Below, piece by piece: positions 42,908-51,402 of a stretch of 64,000 nt of DNA (positions within the stretch are counted from its first letter, which is position 1; the number at the start of each line of letters is the position of its first letter). The notes beneath the pieces are model-generated. The model searched no databases. It was not told where the DNA came from and was given only the letters and a program-made list of their open reading frames with translations. The DNA is from JBGSUZ01 sp043770095 (lineage in GTDB: Bacteria; Bacillota; Clostridia; Peptostreptococcales; Acidaminobacteraceae). Both the position numbers and the translations under genes were made by a program. Location of the stretch: contig JAYVIR010000092.1 in assembly GCA_043770095.1 (NCBI GenBank), positions 124,001 through 188,000 on the forward strand. The letters are read 5' to 3'.

Positions 42908-44041
42908 TTAGCTTAATTGCTCAATTTCATACTGTTGATATTTTGTTTTAGCAGGATCGATATCCACAATGGATATGGTCGGATTTTTTTGCATATCAAT
43001 GCTAAAATAATCTTTTACAGGCGTACCCGTGATGTCATATAACACTCGAACCGTCGGTTTGTCTTTATGCACTTTTGTAATAACGCCATATTCGCCATTG
43101 TTAAGGGTTACGTACAATCCTAGCGGATAATAACCCACAACTCGAAGGAATTTTTTGACGATTTCACGATCAAATTTGGTATCCAATTCATCTATTATGT
43201 AGAACATCGCCCGATACGGATCTTCCTTTTTTTGATAGACTTTATCCGCAGTAATGGCATCAAAAACATCCGCCACACTCACAATCTTGGCGTAAACATT
43301 GATTTCATTCTTTTCTTTCCCAAAAGGATAACCGTTTCCATCCATTCTTTCGTGATGTGATAAAATGGCCTCTAAAGACGCATCTGAAAATTGTTTTGTA
43401 TTTTTAAGCACTTCATATCCGCGAGTCGTATGAAGTTTTAAAATAGCATATTCATCATCTTCAAGGCGCTCTGGCTTATTGAGAATTTCTTTTGGGAGCA
43501 AAATTTTGCCGATGTCGTGAAGCAAAGCTCCAATAGCAAGTTCTACCAATCTAACTTTATTAAAGCCCATATAAATGCCAGTGATCAATGACAAAATACA
43601 AACGTTAACCGAATGCTCGAAAATATATTGATCCACTTCTCTTAGTTGCGATAACTTAATTGCAACGACTTCTAAACTCAGTATTTCGTCTACAATCTGA
43701 TTCACCACAGCATAAAGTTTATCCATATCCATCTGAGTTCGAAGAACGACGTTGTTCATGCATTGAAGCACCGCTTCTTTTGCCTCGCTTCGCGTAGAAT
43801 CTAAAATCATATCCTTCACTGGAGATGTTTCTAAATCATCAAGAATGATCGTATTTTCATAATTTTCCTCTCGAATCGTTACAGTTAATATCTCTAATTC
43901 CAGTATTTTTTGAATATAGATTTCTCTAAGCACGATGCCTTCAGAAATCAACAATTTTCCTTTCATATCAAAAATTGAATCGGCTAAAACCATTCCTTCC
44001 TCTAACTCAGAAATATTTATGATTCGAACATTCGAGTTCAT
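42908..44041 (-). CDS. HD-GYP domain phosphodiesterase
   Basis: About 377 residues. An N-terminal domain of about 110 residues (ISELEEGMVLADSIFDMKGK, the DUF3391-like opening) is followed by HD-GYP: HSVNVCILS, LLHDIGKILLPKEILNKPE, HTTRGYEVL, HHERMDGNGYPFGKEKN and ADVFDAITADKVY. All metal ligands and the GYP motif are present, so it should hydrolyse c-di-GMP. The C-terminus has a YGVITKVHKDKPTVRVLYD tail seen in clostridial members. ATG 44041 is chosen because GGGAGG precedes it. It follows whiA by about 35 bases. Confidence 0.9.
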   Translation of the reverse strand: MNSNVRIINISELEEGMVLADSIFDMKGKLLISEGIVLREIYIQKILELEILTVTIREENYENTIILDDLETSPVKDMILDSTRSEAKEAVLQCMNNVVLRTQMDMDKLYAVVNQIVDEILSLEVVAIKLSQLREVDQYIFEHSVNVCILSLITGIYMGFNKVRLVELAIGALLHDIGKILLPKEILNKPERLEDDEYAILKLHTTRGYEVLKNTKQFSDASLEAILSHHERMDGNGYPFGKEKNEINVYAKIVSVADVFDAITADKVYQKKEDPYRAMFYIIDELDTKFDREIVKKFLRVVGYYPLGLYVTLNNGEYGVITKVHKDKPTVRVLYDITGTPVKDYFSIDMQKNPTISIVDIDPAKTKYQQYEIEQLS

Positions 44042-44075
44042 ATAGCCTCCCGTCACTCTTCTTATTTGGTGCCCT

Positions 44076-45023
44076 CTAACTTTGACTTGATTCTCTAAGT
44101 TCTGTGGCAATTTGCTCTATTTTTCTAAAGCGGTGGTTCACGCCTGATTTTCCAACGGGAGGTTCTAATAACTCTCCAATTTCTTTGAGGCTAATCTCTG
44201 TGTTTTCTAAGCGGAGTTCAGCCAATTCTCTTAAATTTTCAGATAAAAAATTAAGGCCAACGCTGTCCATGATATAACGGATGTCCGCCACTTGATGAAA
44301 AGAGGCATCGATTGTTTTATTCATGTTGGCTGTTTCGCAGTTAACAATCCGATTGACTTCGTTTCTCATTTGCTTAATAATTCGAACGTTCTCAAATTCA
44401 AGCAGGGTATTATGCGCGCCAATGATGTTCAGTAAATCGACGATTTGATCGCCTTCTTTTAGATAAACAACGTATTGATTTTTACGTTCAATTATTTTAC
44501 CCAGCACATCATAGGTAGAAAGCAGTGACACCAATGCTTCTGCAAATCCTCTTTGATGAGTTACCAGCTCAGCGTGATAGCCTTTTTCTGGATCGCTGAT
44601 AGAACCGCCGCCAAGAAAAGCGCCTCTTAAATAGGCGCGTATGCAACATTCCTTTTTAACAATATATTCAGCAACACCATCTCTAATACCCAGCAGATCT
44701 GATTCCGTTTCTATAATGCCCAATTGATTTAAGAGATCTGTGGCATCTGGGATTTGGATCAAATACGTATTGGTTTTTTTTAGATTTTTATTTTGCTTAA
44801 CATGAATCTCAGAACTTATTCCGAAAACCTTCTTTAATAAAGAAAAGACCCTTCTTGCAATCGCAGGATTCTCTGTGATGATGGTAAGATCAATTCTTTT
44901 AAAGCCAGACAAGCTAAGCGTTCCGCTTACTTTAATTAAGGCTGAAAGTTCTGCAATTTGACAACATTTATCCTCACCAATCATTCGCGTGAGTTCATTC
45001 TTCGTCTTAGATGAAAATGACAT
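44076..45023 (-). CDS. whiA: DNA-binding protein WhiA
   Basis: Homing-endonuclease-like N-terminal domain fused to a helix-turn-helix, 315 residues, the family length. Visible: MSFSSKTKNELTRM at the start, RGAFLGGGSISDPEKGYH in the LAGLIDADG-like domain, and the C-terminal HTH SLKEIGELLEPPVGKSGVNH. WhiA affects cell division and chromosome segregation in Firmicutes. It usually follows rapZ-yvcK directly; here it is about 4.4 kb away, with tnaA, an ncRNA, the mutS2-like gene and a NUDIX gene between. Confidence 0.95.
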   Translation of the reverse strand: MSFSSKTKNELTRMIGEDKCCQIAELSALIKVSGTLSLSGFKRIDLTIITENPAIARRVFSLLKKVFGISSEIHVKQNKNLKKTNTYLIQIPDATDLLNQLGIIETESDLLGIRDGVAEYIVKKECCIRAYLRGAFLGGGSISDPEKGYHAELVTHQRGFAEALVSLLSTYDVLGKIIERKNQYVVYLKEGDQIVDLLNIIGAHNTLLEFENVRIIKQMRNEVNRIVNCETANMNKTIDASFHQVADIRYIMDSVGLNFLSENLRELAELRLENTEISLKEIGELLEPPVGKSGVNHRFRKIEQIATELRESSQS

Positions 45024-45032
45024 ACCGTTTCA

Positions 45033-45446
45033 CTATGCCTCCTGTATCAATACATAACCCTTGTGAACAATAGAGCGTTCATCCTCGTACCTTAAATAAT
45101 CATTAATTTGAAAATAATCAACAAATTGAGCATCCACAAAACCCTCTTCTTTCAACGGTTTTAACTTGGTTGATCTCGCTGTCATGACATACCAAAAAAC
45201 TTTTTTCTCAATCACTTCATGATTGCTCCAACTGTTCTTAAACTGATAGGTCGTCTCTCCTAAAAAATTACTTATCTCAGCACGGATACCCGTCTCTTCC
45301 ATAACTTCTCTAACGGCTGTTAGATCTGGCGTTTCGCCTTTTTCTATCTTTCCCTTTGGTATGACCCAATCGCCATTAATTTTACGAAGCAACAATACTT
45401 TTTTGCCTAGGAATACGACGCCCCCTGCGCTTGCCACGTGCTTCAA
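45033..45446 (-). CDS. NUDIX hydrolase
   Basis: About 137 residues. The complete Nudix box is GKIEKGETPDLTAVREVMEE followed by TG, matching GX5EX7REUXEEXGU. It hydrolyses nucleoside diphosphate derivatives; the substrate is unknown, though the short bacterial diadenosine/MutT-like group is likely. TTG 45446 is preferred, with GGAG nine bases upstream; the upstream in-frame TTG 45455 directly abuts the site. It sits between the mutS2-like gene and whiA with short gaps. Confidence 0.88.
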   Translation of the reverse strand: MKHVASAGGVVFLGKKVLLLRKINGDWVIPKGKIEKGETPDLTAVREVMEETGIRAEISNFLGETTYQFKNSWSNHEVIEKKVFWYVMTARSTKLKPLKEEGFVDAQFVDYFQINDYLRYEDERSIVHKGYVLIQEA

Positions 45447-45519
45447 ATTAAACAACTCCGTTTCTTAATAACCTTTTTAATCAGTATACCACATAACCGA
45501 GCCGGGCGTTGCATATTTT

Positions 45520-47475
45520 CTAACTTTCTATGCGAAGTCCTACCCCTTCCCCTTTCTCTATCAACTTATTTTTTTTGCGATACTCTTTGCTCTTTAAAAT
45601 GAGATCAAAATCATAATTTTCAGGGTATAAACTTTCTTTTTGAATATAAGGCTGAACGCGTTTTTCAGAGATTTTCACACGCTTATCCCTAATCATCACT
45701 TCGAGTTCTCCTCTATTGTTCATGAGTTCGCTAACCATACCCGTCTCATTCATAAAAGGTATTTTAACACGGTCTCCAATCGCGTAAGGACGTACTTCCA
45801 ATTCCGACTCTGGCTTAATTTTAAGCAACGCTGCAATTTCAGCCGATGGTTCCATCACTTTATGAGGGACACTAACCACTTCTTTAACCGCTTCGATATG
45901 AACGACAGGAAGTACCACATCCACCTTTGGCAGCACGCGCTCTTCACCTATGATGCTCATTGCACGGTCAATAATACTCATCGGCATTCCGAGCCTTTTG
46001 GCTATTAATAACCCGTTGCTTTCACCTGCTTTTCCTACTGTCAGCTTAAACATCGGCTTAAACGTTTCAAGGTCAAATCCCATAGAGCCGTTTACAAAGC
46101 CAGGGTGCTCCGAGGCAAAAGTCTTAATTTCCCCATAATGCGTCGAGGCGATGATTAGGCACCCTTTTTGATACAAGGCTTCCATAATTGCCATAGCAAT
46201 TCCCATACCCTCTTTGGGATCAGTTCCGGAACCCACTTCGTCTAAGAGCACCAATGTCTGATCATTTGCCTGTTCTAAAATTCGGCTAATATTGGTCATG
46301 TGCGATGAAAACGTGCTCAAATTGTGACTGATGCTTTGCCCGTCACCGATATCGACAAGCACTTGCTTCATAAAGCCGATAACCGACCCTTTTTTAGCTG
46401 GAATGTGTAATCCAGAAAGCGCCATTTGACTGAGCAGCCCAACCGTTTTCATGGTTACCGTTTTGCCGCCCGTATTGGGCCCCGTAATCACAATCCCTCT
46501 ATGCTGAGTTCCGAGTTCAATATCAAGCGGCACAGGCGTCGTTTCGAGTAGTGGGTGGCGTGCTTCAACAAGCTTGATCACAGGCTCTAGTCTCATTTCT
46601 GGCGCTACGCTCATATGCCTTTTGGATAGTTTTGCTCTTGCAAATACCCAGTCGCAGTGCGTCATCACCTCTAATTGGAACTGAATTTGTTTTATTTCAA
46701 CGGCCAAGTCATTCGTAAGTTCAGACTGAATTTTGTAGCAAATTTTTTCTTCATCACATTTTAGTAAATTAAGTTCATCGTGAAGACGTCTGACTTCTTC
46801 TGGTTCGATAAACACCGTTGAACCGGTGCTCGATCTGTCTAAAATTTGACCTTCCATTCGCTTTTTATAGGCGACTTTTACCGGCAGCACGTAACGACCT
46901 CCGCGTTGAGACACCAAGGTATCTTGTAGCACATCTTTATAATCAGGGTGTTTAAGGAGCTTATCTAATTTGTCCCTTACTTTGCCTTCAACCAATCCAA
47001 TTTTTCGTCTAATTCTTGTCAGTTCTGGACTTGCTTGATCGAGCACCATCTCATGATTAACGCAGGCTTGAATGTCTTCTCGTACATTTATCAAAGGCTT
47101 TACCGAAGCGCCGTAGAGCGAAAGCATTGGTGCCACTTCTGTCTTTGCTTTTAGAAATAATCCTAATTTTTCAATATCCCACAAGAAACTTGCGGCTTCA
47201 TGCAGGGTTGAAGGGCTGAGCACATACCCTTTTCCAATTTGATCTAAGGCGTTTCGAATGCCAATTTGTCGATTGAGCGGCGGCGTCCCACCCATCTGCA
47301 GTATGCCCACTGCTTCAGAAATTTCTCTGTGCGATTCTCTGATTGCCTCCAAATTGTTTTTAGGTTTTAATGCCATCGCAAATGCCTTAGCAGGCTCTGA
47401 TATAGCGTACTCTGCCAGTTGATTGATGATGATTTGAAATTCTAGTGTTTCTTGATCTTTTGTTAAATGTGTCAT
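45520..47475 (-). CDS. MutS2-like ATPase lacking the Smr domain
   Basis: 651 residues. Core helices and clamp region about 1-310; the ATPase has Walker A GPNTGGKTVTMKT and Walker B LVLLDEVGSGTDPKEG, with STHYGEIKTFA further on. These are the MutS2 forms, and the protein lacks the mismatch-recognition domain of MutS1. MutS2 is normally about 780 residues with a C-terminal Smr nuclease; here the protein ends at KGEGVGLRIES soon after the KOW-like segment, with no Smr. It may act on branched DNA or collided ribosomes without cutting, or belong to a separate MutS subfamily. The AAGGAG site lies just after an intrinsic terminator. Confidence 0.85.
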   Translation of the reverse strand: MTHLTKDQETLEFQIIINQLAEYAISEPAKAFAMALKPKNNLEAIRESHREISEAVGILQMGGTPPLNRQIGIRNALDQIGKGYVLSPSTLHEAASFLWDIEKLGLFLKAKTEVAPMLSLYGASVKPLINVREDIQACVNHEMVLDQASPELTRIRRKIGLVEGKVRDKLDKLLKHPDYKDVLQDTLVSQRGGRYVLPVKVAYKKRMEGQILDRSSTGSTVFIEPEEVRRLHDELNLLKCDEEKICYKIQSELTNDLAVEIKQIQFQLEVMTHCDWVFARAKLSKRHMSVAPEMRLEPVIKLVEARHPLLETTPVPLDIELGTQHRGIVITGPNTGGKTVTMKTVGLLSQMALSGLHIPAKKGSVIGFMKQVLVDIGDGQSISHNLSTFSSHMTNISRILEQANDQTLVLLDEVGSGTDPKEGMGIAMAIMEALYQKGCLIIASTHYGEIKTFASEHPGFVNGSMGFDLETFKPMFKLTVGKAGESNGLLIAKRLGMPMSIIDRAMSIIGEERVLPKVDVVLPVVHIEAVKEVVSVPHKVMEPSAEIAALLKIKPESELEVRPYAIGDRVKIPFMNETGMVSELMNNRGELEVMIRDKRVKISEKRVQPYIQKESLYPENYDFDLILKSKEYRKKNKLIEKGEGVGLRIES

Positions 47476-47497
47476 GATAGCATCTCCTTATGGGTAC

Positions 47498-47534
47498 AAA
47501 AAAGACAGCTTCGAAAAAACACATCGAAGCTGCC
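47498..47534 (-). terminator. intrinsic terminator just upstream of the mutS2-like gene
   Basis: GGCAGCTTCGA / TCGAAGCTGTC stem with a 9-base loop, then TTTTTT on the minus strand, ending about 20 bases before the ATG. It is too close to leave room for a separate promoter, so the gene may be read through or attenuated. Confidence 0.8.
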
Positions 47535-47562
47535 TTTAAAAGGCTCCTGCCGGATTTTAAAC

Positions 47563-47590
47563 ACAAAAAAACCGCGCAGAAGCACGGTTT
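47563..47590 (-). terminator. terminator of the structured ncRNA
   Basis: AAACCG ... CGGTTT hairpin with inner GC pairs, followed by seven T residues on the minus strand. Confidence 0.8.
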
Positions 47591-47780
47591 AAAATAAAGG
47601 GCAAAATTTAGCCGATATCCGTGTTCTTATCTAAGTTAGATTCACGGCAACACAATCAAACCATATTACAGGCTATTTCGTGAAACATTGGACAACGTCC
47701 ATTGTTGTTAGTCAAAGCACACTCGTTGCACCTTGTCACCCATGAATCTATTCAATTGCTTACTTAGTTAAGAACGCTCG
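47591..47780 (-). ncRNA. rod-shaped structured RNA, possibly 6S RNA
   Basis: Nested complementary segments form one long hairpin. Outer stem: GTTCTTAACTAAG (47775-47763) with CTTAGATAAGAAC (47635-47623). Next: TAGATTCATGG (47750-47740) with CCGTGAATCTA (47647-47637). Terminal hairpin: AACAATGGAC-GTT-GTCCAATGTT (47706-47684). Between the second stem and the terminal hairpin is a large internal bubble. The closing stem, central bubble, terminal arm, about 190-base size and own terminator are the architecture of bacterial 6S RNA. No open reading frame explains it. Identity as 6S is inferred from shape, not from matching a known sequence. Confidence 0.5.
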
Positions 47781-47819
47781 CATACATAAATTTTTCACCT
47801 TTCAAATTTGGACTTATAT

Positions 47820-47849
47820 CGGACTCAGCTTCGTTAAAAGCTGAGTCCG
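47820..47849. other. 12-pair hairpin after tryptophanase
   Basis: CGGACTCAGCTT / AAGCTGAGTCCG perfect arms with a 6-base loop. There is no T run on the minus strand, so it is probably a 3'-end stabilising hairpin of the tnaA message rather than a classical terminator. Confidence 0.6.
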
Positions 47850-47889
47850 CTAAAAAACAATATATCACTTTAATTTGGAAATAACAAGC

Positions 47890-49266
47890 CTATTTTACAG
47901 GTTTCAAACGCGCTGTAAAATGTCTAAGTACTTTTGGCTCATAGTCAAACTCAAAACCTTTAAGGCTTCCAGCTCTCTTATTAACCGCTATAACCGCTTC
48001 TGCAACAATGTCCATGTGGTCATTGGTGTAGACACGTCTTGGAATGGTAAGTCTCATGAGTTCAAGTGGAGATTCCAAATGATCGCCTGTATCTGGGTCT
48101 CTTCCAAGAAGGAATGAACCAATTTCTACAGGTCTAACACCTGATTCAATATACACTTCATTACAAACCGCTTGGGCTGGGAACTGGTGATATGGAATCT
48201 GTGGACACATTTTTTTACAGTCTACGAAGACCGCGTGACCACCGGTTGGGTATTGAATTGGAACGCCGCCTGCTCTTAAACAGTCTCCAAGATACTCTAC
48301 TTGGCTAATTCTGTAATCAAGGTATTCAAAATCAATCCCTTCCATTAAACCAACTGCTAACGCATCCATGTCTCTTCCTGCTAAACCGCCATAGGTAGGG
48401 AATCCTTCCATAGGCACGCAAGTTGAACGACAAGCATTGAATAGATTTTCATCGTCTTTAATGCCCACTAAACCACCGATGTTTACAAGTCCGTCTTTCT
48501 TAGCACTCATTGTAAACCCTGAAGAATAGCTGAATGTTTCACGGCAAATGTCAATGATGCTCTTGTCTGCGTAGCCGGCTTCTCTCTTTTTAATGAAATA
48601 AGCATTTTCAGCAAATCTAGCCGCATCGATCAATACAAGAATGCCATTTTTGTCTGCAATTTCTTTAACGCTGCGAATATTGGCCATAGATACAGGCTGA
48701 CCACCCGCTGAGTTACAAGTAACGGTTACTACGATTGCAGCAACGTTCTCTGCACCATATGAAGCAATTTCTTTTTCAAGCATAACGAGGTCAAAGTCGC
48801 CCTTAAAATCGTCATACGTTTGAGTGTCATACGCTTTTTGATCTACACAATTGATCGCTCTGCCACCGGCAATTTCAACATGAGCTTTAGTAGTGTCAAA
48901 GTGCATATTGCTGATGACTACGTCACCAGGTTTTTTGATGATGTTTGGGAAAACCACTTGTTCAGCACCTCTACCTTGGTGGGTAGGAATGACATATTTA
49001 CAGCCCGTAATGTTTTGAACCACTTCTTCAAGTCTGTAGAAGCTTCTGCTTCCCGCATAAGACTCGTCGCCCATCATCATTGCGCCCCATTGTTTGTCAC
49101 TCATTGCGCCTGTACCGCTGTCTGTTAAAAGGTCGATGTAAACGTACTCCGCTCTCAATGAAAACGGATTGTAACCCGCCTCCACTAATCGTTGCTCGCG
49201 TTCCTCTTTACTAATCATTTGCATGGTCTCGACCATTTTAATCTTGAATGGCTCTGCTTTTCTCAT
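47890..49266 (-). CDS. tnaA: tryptophanase (L-tryptophan indole-lyase)
   Basis: PLP enzyme of about 458 residues that splits tryptophan to indole, pyruvate and ammonia. The PLP lysine is in TMSAKKDGLVNIGG. Tyrosine phenol-lyase is the close alternative. The substrate segment reads HFDTTKAH with Asp (as in tryptophanase; phenol-lyase has FTTTRYH), and the C-terminal segment VEIGSFLLGRDPDTG and YEPKVLRHFTA match tryptophanase. ATG 49266 has AGGAGGAG upstream. It has its own promoter at the 3' end of yvcK and a leader with two hairpins and a tandem repeat. It interrupts the usual rapZ-yvcK-whiA order. Confidence 0.92.
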   Translation of the reverse strand: MRKAEPFKIKMVETMQMISKEEREQRLVEAGYNPFSLRAEYVYIDLLTDSGTGAMSDKQWGAMMMGDESYAGSRSFYRLEEVVQNITGCKYVIPTHQGRGAEQVVFPNIIKKPGDVVISNMHFDTTKAHVEIAGGRAINCVDQKAYDTQTYDDFKGDFDLVMLEKEIASYGAENVAAIVVTVTCNSAGGQPVSMANIRSVKEIADKNGILVLIDAARFAENAYFIKKREAGYADKSIIDICRETFSYSSGFTMSAKKDGLVNIGGLVGIKDDENLFNACRSTCVPMEGFPTYGGLAGRDMDALAVGLMEGIDFEYLDYRISQVEYLGDCLRAGGVPIQYPTGGHAVFVDCKKMCPQIPYHQFPAQAVCNEVYIESGVRPVEIGSFLLGRDPDTGDHLESPLELMRLTIPRRVYTNDHMDIVAEAVIAVNKRAGSLKGFEFDYEPKVLRHFTARLKPVK

Positions 49267-49323
49267 CAAAAATCTCCTCCTTAAAATAGTGTGATTACTT
49301 AAAGGTGGATTTTTTTAAAGATC

Positions 49324-49361
49324 CTAAGATGTCGTTTCAAATCTAAGATGTCTTTTCAAAT
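49324..49361. repeat. two tandem 19-base repeats in the tnaA leader
   Basis: CTAAGATGTCGTTTCAAAT and CTAAGATGTCTTTTCAAAT (one difference) stand head to tail in the leader, about 60-95 bases before the tnaA start. They could be regulator-binding sites or RNA elements. Confidence 0.7.
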
Positions 49362-49433
49362 CCGAGTGTCATACTTCTTGCCTAAAGGCTTACCTTGCCG
49401 ATGGTTCGCCAAAAGGTAGCTAAGTTTATTATA
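49362..49433 (-). promoter_or_regulatory. tnaA promoter and structured leader
   Basis: Minus strand -10 TATAAT at 49433-49428, with its -35 region inside the end of yvcK. The leader then forms a hairpin from TACCTTTTGGCGA and TCGGCAAGGTA, followed by a small GCC-TTTA-GGC hairpin. No Trp-containing TnaC-like peptide is encoded; only an 8-codon frame without Trp is present. Confidence 0.5.
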
Positions 49434-49455
49434 CATCAAGAATCTGCTTATAGAA

Positions 49456-50526
49456 TCATTTTTTTCTTGAATATTTCAACTTATAGACTCTTGCGTCAAC
49501 AAGCGCAATTGCTTGCTCAGAAACTTTAAGGGCATCATGTCGCACGTAGCCTTTGACCGTTTCAATGAAGTCCCCTTCAATCAAACATACTTTTTCCTTT
49601 TTAAAATAAGCACGGTCTTCCTTTGTAATAACGACGGGTTCTGCGTGTTCTCGTTCATACCGCTCCAATATTTCTGGATCAATGCGTTCCCTATTCACCA
49701 TTACATGACTTACAATTCCTGGATAACTGTGTTTTACCAAAGACTGATGATAATCTCTTAACGAATAACCATCCGTTTCCCCCGGTTGAGACATTAAATT
49801 TGCCAAATAAATTTTAATGGCAGAACTATTCATAATGGCTTCACTGACTTCAGCCACCAACAAGTTCGGCAAAATTGAGGTGTACAAGCTACCTGGGCCC
49901 ATTAAAATAATGTCTGCATTTTGAATAGCTGTAATGACCTCGGCCGTCGGTTTTGGTTTGGGTGGCACTAAAAAAATCTCTTCAATGCGACTATTTTCAT
50001 CAATGACCGCCAACGGAATCTTTGATTCGCCGTCTACCCAATGACCGTTCGTGAGTTTTGCTCTAAGAATGACATCTTGGGTTGTCACTGGTAAAACTTG
50101 TCCAGTGACTGCAAAAATATCGTTTATTTTTTTTACAGCTTCTTCAAAATTCTCCGAAATCCCAACCATGGCGGCTAGCATTAAATTGCCAAAATTTTGA
50201 CCTTTGAGCATCCCTTCTGTAAAACGGTAGTTCATCAAATCCATTAATATGGGTTCTCGATTAGCAAGCGCTAAAATACAGTTACGAATATCCCCAGGCG
50301 GCAACATCCCTAAGTCTTCTCTGAGCACTCCCGAACCGCCCCCATCATCAGCTACTGTGACAATGGCCGTAACGTTTTTAGTCACAAGTTTTAGGCCTCT
50401 CAGTAAAACTGACAAGCCTGAACCGCCGCCAATGGCGACAATGTTAAGATTTTTAGTCCTATTTTCTTCAAATTCCGCATTTTCAAATTGGTCCATATCC
50501 ACCTGATCCTTCATCCGCGAAGCCAT
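49456..50526 (-). CDS. yvcK: gluconeogenesis factor YvcK (CofD-like family)
   Basis: 356 residues of the YvcK family, required for growth on gluconeogenic carbon and for cell-shape control in Bacillus. Features: VAIGGGSGLSVLLRGLK near residue 32, VTVADDGGGSGVLREDLGML, and GPGSLYTSILPNLLV. An N-terminal acidic extension of about 25 residues precedes the core. The start overlaps the rapZ stop as TAATG, giving translational coupling. It binds UDP-sugars in known members. Confidence 0.94.
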   Translation of the reverse strand: MASRMKDQVDMDQFENAEFEENRTKNLNIVAIGGGSGLSVLLRGLKLVTKNVTAIVTVADDGGGSGVLREDLGMLPPGDIRNCILALANREPILMDLMNYRFTEGMLKGQNFGNLMLAAMVGISENFEEAVKKINDIFAVTGQVLPVTTQDVILRAKLTNGHWVDGESKIPLAVIDENSRIEEIFLVPPKPKPTAEVITAIQNADIILMGPGSLYTSILPNLLVAEVSEAIMNSSAIKIYLANLMSQPGETDGYSLRDYHQSLVKHSYPGIVSHVMVNRERIDPEILERYEREHAEPVVITKEDRAYFKKEKVCLIEGDFIETVKGYVRHDALKVSEQAIALVDARVYKLKYSRKK

Positions 50527-51380
50527 TATGCGTGCTGCTCCCGATGCTTGCAGTTGACCTTATAACCCGCATCTATGAATTCCTCTTTGAGTAGATTGGC
50601 AAAGGTGACACTCCGATGTTGTCCGCCTGTGCATCCAATCGCAATGACCAATTGTCGTCTGCCTTCTTTGATGCAAAGTGGCATATGAAACTGAATCATC
50701 TCTTTTAATTTATGATAATATTCCTGACTCTCAGGGAATTTCATGACATAATTGCGCACTGCCTCATCATTTCCAGTCAATGTTTTGAGTTCTTCAATGT
50801 AAAAAGGATTAGGAAGCATTCTGACGTCATAGACAAAATCTGCATCCAGTGGTATGCCTTTTTTAAATCCAAAGGACATAAGTGAAAGGGTGAGTTCAAC
50901 CGCCCCATCCGTCTCATAGAAAGATCGATTGATGTTTTCTCTGAACTTGGCAAGTGACATATCCGAAGTGTCTATGATATGATCTGCTAAATTACGAATC
51001 ACTTCCAGTCGTTTACGTTCCTTGTTTATACCCTCTTCAATACTGCCACCCGGGTTTAATGGGTGGGTTCGACGTGCTTCTTTATAACGTTTGATCAAAC
51101 TTGAATTTGAGGCTTCAAGAAATAAAATCTTAAAATCTGCAGTAACTGTTTTCATCGCTTCAAGTGTTTTTTCAAGCGTATCAAAGAATCGGCGACCTCT
51201 AATATCGGTTACTAGCGCCACCTTTTCTATATTTTCAGTATTATGCTCCACTAATTCTACAAATTTAGGCATCAAAGCCAGAGGCATATTGTCAATACAA
51301 TAGTAGCCCGCATCCTCAAAAGCTTTCATTGCTTGGCTTCTGCCTGCACCCGACATACCCGTTATGACCACAATTTTCAT
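50526..51380 (-). CDS. rapZ: RapZ/YvcJ nucleotide-binding protein
   Basis: 284-residue P-loop protein, RNase adapter in enterobacteria and GTP-hydrolysing YvcJ in Bacillus. The P-loop reads GMSGAGRSQA, with Arg where most members have Lys. Walker B-like LVTDIRGRRF is present, and the C-terminal domain has IAIGCTGGQHRSVTFANLL. It lies in the standard murB-PHP-rapZ-yvcK order of clostridia. In Gram-positives the role is linked to cell-wall and competence control rather than GlmZ. Confidence 0.93.
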   Translation of the reverse strand: MKIVVITGMSGAGRSQAMKAFEDAGYYCIDNMPLALMPKFVELVEHNTENIEKVALVTDIRGRRFFDTLEKTLEAMKTVTADFKILFLEASNSSLIKRYKEARRTHPLNPGGSIEEGINKERKRLEVIRNLADHIIDTSDMSLAKFRENINRSFYETDGAVELTLSLMSFGFKKGIPLDADFVYDVRMLPNPFYIEELKTLTGNDEAVRNYVMKFPESQEYYHKLKEMIQFHMPLCIKEGRRQLVIAIGCTGGQHRSVTFANLLKEEFIDAGYKVNCKHREQHA

Positions 51381-51402
51381 GTTACCCTCCTTGTTATAGG
51401 TC

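Noticed and set aside
47890..49266. Tyrosine phenol-lyase
   Set aside because: The fold is shared, but the Asp in HFDTTKAH and the segment VEIGSFLLGRDP match tryptophanase, while phenol-lyase has FTTTRYH and a different C-terminal specificity loop.
49362..49400. TnaC-like leader peptide
   Set aside because: The only small ATG frame encodes eight residues without tryptophan or the C-terminal Pro, so it cannot act like TnaC.
49362..49433. Fluoride, c-di-GMP or other known riboswitch in the tnaA leader
   Set aside because: A few bases look similar (GATGG, GGTAGC), but the conserved elements are not present in the right order or strand.
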